Assembly: GCA_964443325.1 (NCBI GenBank)
Contig: CAYUCL010000029.1
Span: forward strand, 1-24,602
DNA from: DAOUVR01 sp034430535
GTDB lineage: Bacteria > Chloroflexota > Dehalococcoidia > E44-bin15
Length of the DNA: 24,602 bases
Direction of reading: 5' to 3'
The notes below the pieces were generated by a model. The model was not told the DNA's origin and did no database searches. It saw only the letters and a program-made list of their open reading frames with translations. Each line of letters begins with the position of its first letter. The stretch's first letter is position 1. A program made the position numbers and the translations under genes. Shown here piece by piece: positions 14,861 to 21,530 of this stretch.

Positions 14861-16462
14861 CTAGCGTACATCTGGCCGTCGACCGTCGCTCCACCGCCAC
14901 TTCAGGCCGTCGCTCCCCGGTTCCAACTGCAAAAGGCCATTTGCCACCAATCTCCCCACTTGCTGCTGGGCTATTTCAAGTGGCTGTCCGAGCCTGAGCG
15001 AAACCCGCCTGGCCAACTCCACCTCAGCCCCACGTGAGTCGAGCGCAGTGACCGCTGCCACTCTCCTCAACCCCTCAATCACATCCTGCTTAATCAGATT
15101 CCAGATGAACCCCTGCTTCTCAGTTCCTTTAATCATCGCGATGCAATCAGGATCTCCCGCTCTGGCCCGACGCCGCGTGTCCTCCCAAGCATATTCCACC
15201 CTCTGGTCGTAGATAGCTACAGTCTCCTTCATCATCTCCGCGCTCATGGCAGAAGTCTCAGTAATGACCTGATTGGCATCGTGGCGAGCCCAGTTTCTGG
15301 TGAGGAAACGAATACCGTAGTCCTTGGCCCTATCGTATAACGGCGTTCCAGGCATAGGGGCCAGAACGTGGAACCCGTACCCAGCGCCGTAGTTGAGGGC
15401 AAGCTCTTCGGCAAAATCCAAGGATTTGCGCGCAGTATGTGGAGTCTCTCCGGGAAGGCCGAAAATAAAGGAGTTGAAGATATTTAGCCCTGCATCGGAT
15501 GCTATTTTTACTCCCGCTCTCACCTTCTCAGGGGTTATCCCTTTCCTTATGGTCTTGAGGATGCCCTCATCTGCAGACTCGACCCCAAATACCACCCACT
15601 TACATCCAGCCCGCTTCATCAAATCCGCTATATCCTTGGTCATAGTGTCCACCCGGGCATAGGCACTCCATGTTGTGTTGATGTTGCGTCTTAATATCTC
15701 CTCGCACACCTGGCGAACGTGGTTATGGTTCACCGTGAAGGTGTCATCTACAATGTTGATCTGGATGAAGTCGAAGTCGCGGTCGAGCATCTCGATCTCA
15801 TCCACTACCAGCCCCGGATCGCGAAAACGGACTTTACGGCCAAAAATCCCGTTCGCCGAGCAAAAGATGCAACCGTAGGGACATCCCCGGCTGGTGACCA
15901 TGGTGCAAGCTGACCCCAACGCACTGTACTTGGCCAAGGGCAGGAGGTGGCGCGCCGGCAGTGGTAGTTGATTGAGGTCCTCGATATAAGACCTGGGCTC
16001 CGTCCTCACCACAATGCCTCTGTCGCTAAAGGCGATTCCGGCCACGTGGCGAAGGTCGTTGCCCCCTTCCACAGCCTTAGCGAGTTCCGCCATCGTTCTG
16101 TCTCCCTCGCCAATGACAACAACGTCGATCCATGGGGCACGGAGGAGCGTCCTCTCTACAGTGAAGCTAACATGGGGGCCACCGATAACTGTTACGATGC
16201 TAGAATCGAAGTCCTTGCATATCTTTAGCATCCTGGCGGCAATGTTATAGGTAAGGGTAACACAGGTAGCACCGACGAGGTGCGGACGATATTCTTCCAA
16301 CATTTGCCTGAGCTTAGCGGGGCGGTAACGGCTGACCAGGAAATCGAGAATCCGAACCTCAATGCCCTCCTTCTCAAGGATGCCAGCAAGATAAGCGAGG
16401 GAGAGCGGAGGAGCTACGTGCTCCTCCAGGGGATAGGGTGTGCTCAGAAGTAATACGCGCAA
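14861..16462 (-). CDS. B12-binding-domain radical SAM protein, copy 2
   Basis: A 533-aa paralogue of copy 1 with no visible length difference. It has the same cobalamin-like N-terminal domain, cluster Cys C194/C198/C201 (RGCPYGCIFC), VNIVDDTF-type core (here INIVDDTF) and a C-terminal winged-helix-like segment. TTG start at 16462 with AAAGGA six bases upstream. It has its own promoter and leader, so the two genes are not simply one operon; readthrough into copy 1's promoter region does not apply because copy 1 lies downstream with its own TTGACA box. Both copies keep all catalytic Cys, so both are probably active, perhaps with different substrates. Confidence 0.85.
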   Translation of the reverse strand: MRVLLLSTPYPLEEHVAPPLSLAYLAGILEKEGIEVRILDFLVSRYRPAKLRQMLEEYRPHLVGATCVTLTYNIAARMLKICKDFDSSIVTVIGGPHVSFTVERTLLRAPWIDVVVIGEGDRTMAELAKAVEGGNDLRHVAGIAFSDRGIVVRTEPRSYIEDLNQLPLPARHLLPLAKYSALGSACTMVTSRGCPYGCIFCSANGIFGRKVRFRDPGLVVDEIEMLDRDFDFIQINIVDDTFTVNHNHVRQVCEEILRRNINTTWSAYARVDTMTKDIADLMKRAGCKWVVFGVESADEGILKTIRKGITPEKVRAGVKIASDAGLNIFNSFIFGLPGETPHTARKSLDFAEELALNYGAGYGFHVLAPMPGTPLYDRAKDYGIRFLTRNWARHDANQVITETSAMSAEMMKETVAIYDQRVEYAWEDTRRRARAGDPDCIAMIKGTEKQGFIWNLIKQDVIEGLRRVAAVTALDSRGAEVELARRVSLRLGQPLEIAQQQVGRLVANGLLQLEPGSDGLKWRWSDGRRPDVR

Positions 16463-16486
16463 GCGTTTTCCTTTCTATATAGACTC

Positions 16487-16531
16487 ACGCTTGACACCTC
16501 GCTCCCATACCTCATCATCTAGCTAAAGCGT
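16487..16531 (-). promoter_or_regulatory. conserved leader hairpin of radical SAM copy 2
   Basis: ACGCUU (16526-16531) pairs with AAGCGU (16487-16492), arms 33 nt apart, 24 nt before the start: same geometry as copy 1, but a U-A pair has become C-G. AAGCGU can also pair with ACGCUU at 16461-16466, which covers the first two bases of the TTG start and loops out the ribosome site, so two exclusive folds are possible. Confidence 0.5.
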
Positions 16532-16549
16532 GTAAGTAATATCTTGTTG

Positions 16550-16578
16550 AATCTATCACCCTCTGGCTGCCGTGTCAA
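16550..16578 (-). promoter_or_regulatory. sigma-70 promoter of radical SAM copy 2
   Basis: Minus strand TTGACA (16573-16578), 17-bp spacer, TAGATT (16550-16555). It aligns with the promoter at 14696-14724. Confidence 0.7.
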
Positions 16579-16598
16579 TACGCCATGACAAAATACTA

Positions 16599-16627
16599 TT
16601 GACACTACTTCAAAAGCCCTGTATACC
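16599..16627 (+). promoter_or_regulatory. promoter of the transposase gene
   Basis: TTGACA (16599-16604), 17-bp spacer, TATACC (16622-16627) lie about 85 bases before the transposase start. Confidence 0.55.
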
Positions 16628-16629
16628 TT

Positions 16630-16648
16630 CTAGCCAGTATATGGCTAG
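16630..16648. repeat. inverted repeat at the transposase transcription start
   Basis: CTAGCCA (16630-16636), a 5-nt loop, TGGCTAG (16642-16648): a perfect 7-bp stem where transcription should begin. It could be an operator or transposase-binding site. Just after it, GGATATATGAAAGGAT (16651-16666) recurs nearly identically at 16689-16705, so the ribosome site region is a short direct repeat. Confidence 0.4.
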
Positions 16649-16713
16649 GGGGATATATGAAAGGATACAGATTTTAAAGGCAGTCTTGGGATATATGGGA
16701 AGGATTTGTGTCC

Positions 16714-17733
16714 ATGAGAAGTGAAGACATTGAATTGAGATGCAAATTCTGCAATTCGCCCGATATTGTGAGATACGGACGGCATGGAGATATACAATAC
16801 TGGTGGTGTAAGGACTGTAAGCGGAAGTTTGCTGATAATGATGCTTTGCCTAAAATGCAGACACCGACAGTACAGATAGCAGCAGCACTAAGTATGTACT
16901 ACGGTGGAATGTCCATAAATGCTATACGCAGGCATCTTGAGCAACAGTTTGAGAACCGTCCATCTGATTCTACAGTCTATGGCTGGATTATACGCTTCTC
17001 GAAAGTAGCCATAGACAACGCTAAAAACTATCAGCCAATAGTAGGAGATACATGGGTAGCAGATGAAACAGTCCTAAAAATCGGCGGTAAAAATGTCTGG
17101 TTTTGGGACATCATAGATTCCAAGACTCTATACCTACTAGCTTCCTATATGCCTATAGGACGTACTACACAAGATGCCTACAATCTTATGATGCGTGCAG
17201 CAGAAAAAGCTGGCAAAGTACCAAAGGAAGTCATCACTGATAAGCTGCAGGCTTACCTAGATGGCATTGAGTTAGCCTTCGGTGCTGAAACAGAGCATAT
17301 ACAGGCAAAGGGACTTACATCTGATGTGAATACCAATCTAATAGAGCGTTTCCACGGTACAGTAAAGGATCGCCTCAATGTCATGCGGGGACTGAAAACA
17401 CCTGAGACTGCCAGCCTCATAATGGAAGGATGGCTGGCACACTATAACTTTTTCAGACCGCATGAATCTCTTGTAGGTCTAACTCCAGCAGAAAAAGCGG
17501 GGATAGACTTTCCTCTCAAGAATTGGGCAGATGTAGTAGATAGCACTAAAGCACGGATACTCAAAGTTAGCCAAGAACCAGTTACAGTCGGGAGTATTAC
17601 TCCTGATAGATATAAAAGGCATACCTACAGACGCAAAACGACGAGGAGAAAGGAAGCTAAAAGCAGTACGCCGATGCTTACTTCAATTCGACCAAAGCCA
17701 AAGCCAAAGCCAAAACAAAGCAGGATATTCTAG
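16714..17733 (+). CDS. DDE transposase with N-terminal zinc ribbon (IS6/IS240-like DDE domain)
   Basis: A 339-aa transposase. The N-terminus has a CKFC...CKDC zinc ribbon (about 10-36), then a helix-turn-helix region (GGMSINAIRRHL). The catalytic core follows with first Asp in TWVADETVLKIGG, second Asp in VITDKLQAY, Glu in NLIERFHGTVKDR, and ends at HYNFFRPHESLVGLTP. The C-terminal tail is basic with four KP repeats encoded by CCAAAG units (from 17692). ATG 16714 has GGGAAGGA at 9-nt spacing. The gene is intact, so it may be active; I could not find convincing terminal inverted repeats tightly around it. It is convergent with hicA, 29 bases apart. Confidence 0.85.
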   Translation: MRSEDIELRCKFCNSPDIVRYGRHGDIQYWWCKDCKRKFADNDALPKMQTPTVQIAAALSMYYGGMSINAIRRHLEQQFENRPSDSTVYGWIIRFSKVAIDNAKNYQPIVGDTWVADETVLKIGGKNVWFWDIIDSKTLYLLASYMPIGRTTQDAYNLMMRAAEKAGKVPKEVITDKLQAYLDGIELAFGAETEHIQAKGLTSDVNTNLIERFHGTVKDRLNVMRGLKTPETASLIMEGWLAHYNFFRPHESLVGLTPAEKAGIDFPLKNWADVVDSTKARILKVSQEPVTVGSITPDRYKRHTYRRKTTRRKEAKSSTPMLTSIRPKPKPKPKQSRIF

Positions 17734-17762
17734 TAGAGGATACTATGTTAAGAATTACATTC

Positions 17763-18017
17763 CTACAACCCGTATTTGTTAAGAAGGTCAAGCAAACCCT
17801 TCTTGCCAATATTTGTTTGCTTTGGACCAAGTATATCTCCCAAAGTGCCTTCAGGAAGAGATGCACGGGTATTAGGAATAACAGTTACTTTGGTGTGGCT
17901 ACCAGCAGACTTTGTGAGGGATATACCATGTGTAGCTTGTCGCCCTACTACCCAATCGTCCTTAATAAAGAGCTTAATCAACTGCTTGCCAGAGATGGCA
18001 GGGACTTTCGTATACAT
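17763..18017 (-). CDS. hicA: HicA-family toxin (mRNA interferase)
   Basis: An 84-aa protein with the HicA double-stranded-RNA-binding-like fold pattern: PAISGKQLIKLFIKDDW, then VVGRQATHGISL with the candidate catalytic H30, VTVIPNT and an end TLGDILGPK...LLDLLNKYG. HicA toxins cleave mRNA and are held inactive by HicB. Its ATG is one base after the stop of the upstream antitoxin gene (TAG-T-ATG), so translation is coupled. The antitoxin-first order is the less common arrangement. Confidence 0.75.
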   Translation of the reverse strand: MYTKVPAISGKQLIKLFIKDDWVVGRQATHGISLTKSAGSHTKVTVIPNTRASLPEGTLGDILGPKQTNIGKKGLLDLLNKYGL

Positions 18018-18018
18018 A

Positions 18019-18339
18019 CTAAGCAGGGACTAATGCAGGAAGGCGTTGAACATGTGGCTGAATAAATATCTGTTCATTAACAGGAACCTTGCTCAAATCC
18101 ACACTTCTTGGAGGTTTGGCATGATGGAACAGAATACCATGCTCTTTGAAGAAGCGCTCCCGTTCTCCTACATCTTCAAGCGTGTTCAGGTGGAGCCATA
18201 CAGCTTCCGTAAGTCTTCCCTGCGCTTCTGTCAGAGAACGTCCAAAGGTTGACGTCCCAAGCTCTTCACAACGTGCAAGCCACCTTCTATCTACTCTCTC
18301 AAACCTAAAAGTCAGAACTATGTAGTGCTTCTCCTGCAC
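18019..18339 (-). CDS. hicB: HicB-family antitoxin
   Basis: A 106-aa protein with the HicB partial RNase-H-like fold: YIVLTFRFERVDRRWLARC, ELGTSTFGRSLTEAQGRLTEAV, then LHLNTLEDVGERERFFKEHGI. The C-terminus has no obvious ribbon-helix-helix or HTH motif. I place the start at a GTG (18339) because AAGGAGG stands 5 bases before it; the upstream ATG at 18363 has no ribosome site and would include that AAGGAGG as coding sequence. It is transcribed with hicA from the promoter at 18450-18478. Confidence 0.72.
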   Translation of the reverse strand: MQEKHYIVLTFRFERVDRRWLARCEELGTSTFGRSLTEAQGRLTEAVWLHLNTLEDVGERERFFKEHGILFHHAKPPRSVDLSKVPVNEQIFIQPHVQRLPALVPA

Positions 18340-18449
18340 AGATGCCTCCTTCACTTTGGACATACCAACGAGTACTATGTACCTTTACTCCCCATATTCA
18401 TTTTATCACATATTCAGGAATTACAACAGTCACAAGCGAATCGTAAAAC

Positions 18450-18478
18450 AATATATGCAGACATAGAGGATTTGTCAA
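18450..18478 (-). promoter_or_regulatory. sigma-70 promoter of hicBA
   Basis: Minus strand TTGACA (18473-18478), 17-bp spacer, TATATT (18450-18455), a near-consensus promoter about 110 bases before the antitoxin start. The 9 bases CTATTGACA here also occur, in the opposite direction, at 16597-16605. Confidence 0.7.
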
Positions 18479-18538
18479 TAGGAAACTCCCTGAATTCTGG
18501 TAGGGGAAAACACACAAAAGCATGATGAAAAATTACAA

Positions 18539-18889
18539 TCAACCACAATCGAAAAGAACCCACTTGCCCACGTGATTGGTGGCAACCAACTCATTCACCG
18601 TTATGCCGGCTTGCAGCACACTTGCCATTTCGACCCACCCACCCGCCCTGGTATGTATCACTGGGGGACACCCCCAGACCCCTATCAGGGGGAATCCCCC
18701 TAGAATCCCCTTTTTGTCCCCGTTCGCTCTTAGCCTGTCGAAGAGCCTGTTTAGACGCATTGATACCTGCTCCACAGCCTTCGGAATATCTGCAACGGGG
18801 TTGATAGCGTCCACCAATGATGCTAAACTCAGCAAGTTAAGCTGGATAAGGTTGGCCCACATTCCATCCACATTTCCGTAGCTTGACAT
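18539..18889 (-). CDS. doubtful small ORF running into a repeat
   Basis: An open frame of about 116 codons. Its first ~45 residues (NLIQLNLLSLASLVDAINP, then IPKAVEQVSMRLNRLF) look like an amphipathic helix-rich protein, but the second half is translation of the multi-hairpin repeat at 18661-18746. Start ATG 18889 has AAAGGAT too close to be ideal. It may be the tail of a gene interrupted by the repeat. Low confidence. Confidence 0.2.
   Translation of the reverse strand: MSSYGNVDGMWANLIQLNLLSLASLVDAINPVADIPKAVEQVSMRLNRLFDRLRANGDKKGILGGFPLIGVWGCPPVIHTRAGGWVEMASVLQAGITVNELVATNHVGKWVLFDCG
18661..18746. repeat. multi-hairpin intergenic repeat element
   Basis: Three consecutive inverted repeats: CTGGGGGACACCCCCAG (18661-18677), GGGGGAATCCCCC (18688-18700) and GCTCTT..AAGAGC (18726-18731 / 18741-18746). 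The TTCG...CTGTCGAAG type ending and the CCCCC/GGGGG palindromes resemble REP/MITE-like intergenic repeats common in environmental genomes. Only one copy is in this window. Confidence 0.55.
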
Positions 18890-18930
18890 ATCCTTTGGAT
18901 TGAAATAACAGCAGACGAAAGGAAGGGAAA

Positions 18931-19359
18931 ATGGCACCAGTAAAACATGGTGATACCGTTAAAGTTCATTACACCGGCAAATTGGCTGATGGCACGGTAT
19001 TCGATAGTTCCCTTAATGAAGAGCCTTTAGAGTTTAAAATAGGCGAGGGCCAGGTAATCCCTGGCTTCGAAGAAGCCGTGGTTGGGATGAATCCAGGCCA
19101 ATCGAAAATCACCAAAATTCGAGCGGACAAAGCCTATGGCGCATACCGTGACGATATGGTACTGGTAATGGATAGAAACCAGCTTCCAGCGCACATCCAA
19201 CCAGAGGTCGGTCAGCAAATGGAAATGCGTCACGAGGACGGTACAGCATTCATAGTCACGGTGAAGGATGTCTCCGAATCGAGCGTAACGTTAGATGCCA
19301 ACCATCCTTTGGCTGGGAAAGACCTGCGCTTTGATATAAAACTCTTAGAGATCGTTTAG
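18931..19359 (+). CDS. FKBP-type peptidyl-prolyl isomerase, SlyD-like
   Basis: A 142-aa cytoplasmic folding helper. The FKBP core opens with VKVHYTGKLADGTVFDSS and continues with GEGQVIPGFEEAVVGM. An inserted chaperone flap of SlyD type follows (about 70-125: AYGAYRDDMVLVMDRNQLP...EDGTAFIVTVKDV), ending in the core strand NHPLAGKDLRFDIKLLEI. The His-rich metal-binding tail of E. coli SlyD is absent. A good GGAAGGG site stands 5 bases before the ATG. It is a single-gene unit. Confidence 0.9.
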   Translation: MAPVKHGDTVKVHYTGKLADGTVFDSSLNEEPLEFKIGEGQVIPGFEEAVVGMNPGQSKITKIRADKAYGAYRDDMVLVMDRNQLPAHIQPEVGQQMEMRHEDGTAFIVTVKDVSESSVTLDANHPLAGKDLRFDIKLLEIV

Positions 19360-19363
19360 CCAC

Positions 19364-19385
19364 TTAGCGCATGGGGACACGCTAA
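19364..19385 (+). terminator. weak hairpin after the FKBP gene
   Basis: TTAGCG (19364-19369) and CGCTAA (19380-19385) form a 6-bp stem with a 10-nt loop right after the stop. It is followed only by CAGGTTT, so termination would be inefficient. Confidence 0.25.
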
Positions 19386-19692
19386 CAGGTTTACGCCTGA
19401 CAAGGCTAGAGCAATAAATAGGGCCAGCAGTATGAGACCCCGTAATAAATCTAACAACACATGATTAGTGAAAGAACTCAACAATTGAACGAATTATTAG
19501 ATTTATTAGTCCCCTCATCCTCCCCATTATCGCTAACCGACTGTCGGAGTAAAATGGGCACTTATGGCTGGAAAAGCCTGTATTATACAAGGTGTTAGTG
19601 AAAGTATCGGTGAAGGAAAAGGGGATAAGAATGATAGACATCTCTAAATAGACAAGCGTTTCTAGTTTTAAGAAAGGGGATAAGTGATATCG
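19386..19692. other. intergenic stretch before MFS copy 1
   Basis: Nothing coding or structured is evident over about 300 bases. The last ~30 bases (TTCTAGT..TTAA..AAGG, then TGATATC) align with those before the second MFS gene (21496-21530), so the duplication includes the ribosome-site region. Confidence 0.5.
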
Positions 19693-20979
19693 TTGGCAGA
19701 TAACACAAGACGACGGTTTTTTTATGGTTATGTGATAGTGATGGGGGCCTGGCTGGCCATGTTTGTCAGCGCTGGAGCCCAGTATAGCTTCGCCGTATTC
19801 CAGCCAGTGCTCCTCGAAGAGTTTGGCTGGACCCGCGGAATGATTTCCCTTGGATTAACCTTCAGCCTGCTCTTCATGCCAATCTTCAGCCTGGCGGGCG
19901 CCTATCTGGTAGACCGCATCGGGCCGCGATGGACGGTGATTATTGGCGCTGTAATTGGCGGTATCGGACTGTGCTTGCTCAGTACCATCACACAGATATG
20001 GCATTTTATCCTGCTCTATGGGGTGCTGACTCCAATGGGCCTCGGCCTTTCCTATATGATAGCCACCTTGTCCACAGTGAGGCGATGGTTTATGAGAAGG
20101 GCGGCCCTGATGGTGGCCATCGCCATGACAGGCTCAGGCTTGGGCATAGTCTTTCTGGTGCCCGCCGCTAACGCCATGATAGAGGCGTGGGGTTTTCGTA
20201 TGAGCTACATTGCCTTTGGTATATTGCTTGTGGTCGGAGCCATTTTAGGCGGCAGTCTGCTAAAGAAAGATCCAGAATCGGCAGGAACCTACCCTGATGG
20301 GGTGAAACCTACGGAGGAGGAGCTCAAGGCCAGGGACGACTTCATGGCACGGGAGGAACGATGGTCGCTGCGTGAGGTCTTCAAAACCCGCAGTTGTTGG
20401 CTATTCATCTGTGCCCAGCTTGGGACAACGGTAGCAGTAATAGGCCTTCTTGGCCATCTCCTGATCTGGGGTGAAGATATGGGGGTAGCGCGGGAAACGA
20501 TGTCGCTCATTTTTGGCTTTGCCTTTGTGCTATCAGCCGTTGTCGGACGTCTGTTTGGAGGTTTTATCTCCGACTGGTACATGGCTCGCTTGAACATCAG
20601 TCGAAAGCCAATACTTTACTTCAATATCCTGGCCGTGGGCCTTGGCCTTTTCTTGTGCCCCCTGGTTGGCAGCACTATGGGGATAACACTGGTGTCGATT
20701 TTGCTGGGCTTCGGTTATGGCAGCGGGCTGGCTGTATTCCCCACTTACCAGGGTGACCTGTTCGGTGTGGTCAACCTGCCTGTGCTCTTCGCGGTATTTG
20801 GCCTCTTCATCGCTGGCTTCGGGTCATTGGGGCCCATCCTATTCGGCTTTTGCTACGACGTACTGGGCTCCTACAACTTAGCTTTCATAACTACAGGGGT
20901 GCTCTGTGTAATATCTGCCGTCTGTCTCTTCCTTCTCAAGCCGCCAAAACGGAAGAGCATGGAAAATACCACTGCCTGA
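19693..20979 (+). CDS. MFS transporter, OFA (oxalate/formate antiporter)-like, copy 1
   Basis: A 428-aa, 12-helix inner-membrane carrier. N-terminal FYGYVIVMGAWLAMF and GAQYSFAVFQPVL, the DRIGPRW loop after helix 2, a charged central loop (about 195-230, KKDPESAGTYPDG) and SDWYMARLNISRKP in the second half are typical of OFA/monocarboxylate porters. A carboxylate substrate is likely by family, not proven. The TTG at 19693 is chosen because it aligns with the ATG of the paralogue at 21531 with the same 12-nt distance from the GGGGA/GGAGA site; GTG 19684 is the alternative. Confidence 0.85.
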   Translation: MADNTRRRFFYGYVIVMGAWLAMFVSAGAQYSFAVFQPVLLEEFGWTRGMISLGLTFSLLFMPIFSLAGAYLVDRIGPRWTVIIGAVIGGIGLCLLSTITQIWHFILLYGVLTPMGLGLSYMIATLSTVRRWFMRRAALMVAIAMTGSGLGIVFLVPAANAMIEAWGFRMSYIAFGILLVVGAILGGSLLKKDPESAGTYPDGVKPTEEELKARDDFMAREERWSLREVFKTRSCWLFICAQLGTTVAVIGLLGHLLIWGEDMGVARETMSLIFGFAFVLSAVVGRLFGGFISDWYMARLNISRKPILYFNILAVGLGLFLCPLVGSTMGITLVSILLGFGYGSGLAVFPTYQGDLFGVVNLPVLFAVFGLFIAGFGSLGPILFGFCYDVLGSYNLAFITTGVLCVISAVCLFLLKPPKRKSMENTTA

Positions 20980-21058
20980 AACCCGCTATCTACGAGAAAT
21001 CTATAATGGATAGGCCAAAGACCATCGTGAATCGGTTTTGGCCCGTTACGATGCTAAA

Positions 21059-21095
21059 GAGGCTGGGTATCTTTTGTACATAGATACCCAGCCTC
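21059..21095. terminator. perfect 13-bp stem, shared terminator between convergent genes
   Basis: GAGGCTGGGTATC (21059-21071) and GATACCCAGCCTC (21083-21095) pair perfectly around an 11-nt loop. It lies between the ends of MFS copy 1 (stop 20979, plus) and the DUF5679 gene (stop 21127, minus). In the minus direction TTTAGC follows; neither side has a long T-run, but stem stability and position argue for a bidirectional terminator. Confidence 0.65.
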
Positions 21096-21126
21096 TACAA
21101 TAATCCTGATACCAGAAGTATCAGCT

Positions 21127-21267
21127 TCAGCTCTTGCCTATGCGGAACATCTTGGTCCCACAGACAGGGCACACACCCTGAGTTGCCGGCCTACCATTCT
21201 TCATCGTTATCTTTCTCTCATCCTTCATCTCTCTTTTGGCACGGCACTTCACACAGTATGCTTGCAT
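21127..21267 (-). CDS. DUF5679 small zinc-ribbon protein
   Basis: A 46-aa protein with two Cys pairs, YCVKC (C5, C8) and VCPVC (C33, C36), joined by a basic segment and ending GTKMFRIGKS. This is the DUF5679 pattern, which also has MKNGRPATQGVCPVCG. It presumably binds zinc; the role is unknown. The strong ribosome site GAGGAGGT stands 7 bases before the ATG. Placed antiparallel between the two MFS copies with its own promoter (21298-21327). Confidence 0.85.
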   Translation of the reverse strand: MQAYCVKCRAKREMKDERKITMKNGRPATQGVCPVCGTKMFRIGKS

Positions 21268-21297
21268 TTGAGCTACCTCCTCTCTGTATTTAAGAGG

Positions 21298-21327
21298 ACA
21301 ATAAACTATTTACTTCTAAAATGTCAA
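21298..21327 (-). promoter_or_regulatory. promoter of the DUF5679 gene
   Basis: Minus strand TTGACA (21322-21327), 18-bp spacer, TATTGT (21298-21303), about 30 bases before the gene start. Confidence 0.5.
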
Positions 21328-21380
21328 TAGGCATCGACATGCCAAGAAGTGCAAATCGGGGGCAATTTTCAGTGCCTCGC

Positions 21381-21410
21381 TTGACGTAAACCATGACAAT
21401 AGACTAATCT
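21381..21410 (+). promoter_or_regulatory. possible promoter of MFS copy 2
   Basis: TTGACG (21381-21386), 18-bp spacer, TAATCT (21405-21410), about 120 bases before the gene. A modest match. Confidence 0.3.
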
Positions 21411-21530
21411 TTCCGCAGCATCAATTTGTCCTAAGGTGACCAAAACGCCACAGGAAAATCGGGCAATAACGAGAGACGACTCTCAACAGACCCGGTTTTC
21501 TAGTATTAAAAAAGGAGATACCTGATATCA

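Noticed and set aside
17692..17715. CCAAAG tandem repeat
   Set aside because: Short coding repeat giving a Lys-Pro tail in the transposase; not an independent element.
17781..17804. Hairpin AAGAAGG/CCTTCTT after the transposase
   Set aside because: It lies inside the hicA coding sequence and has no T-run; it may only be coding coincidence.
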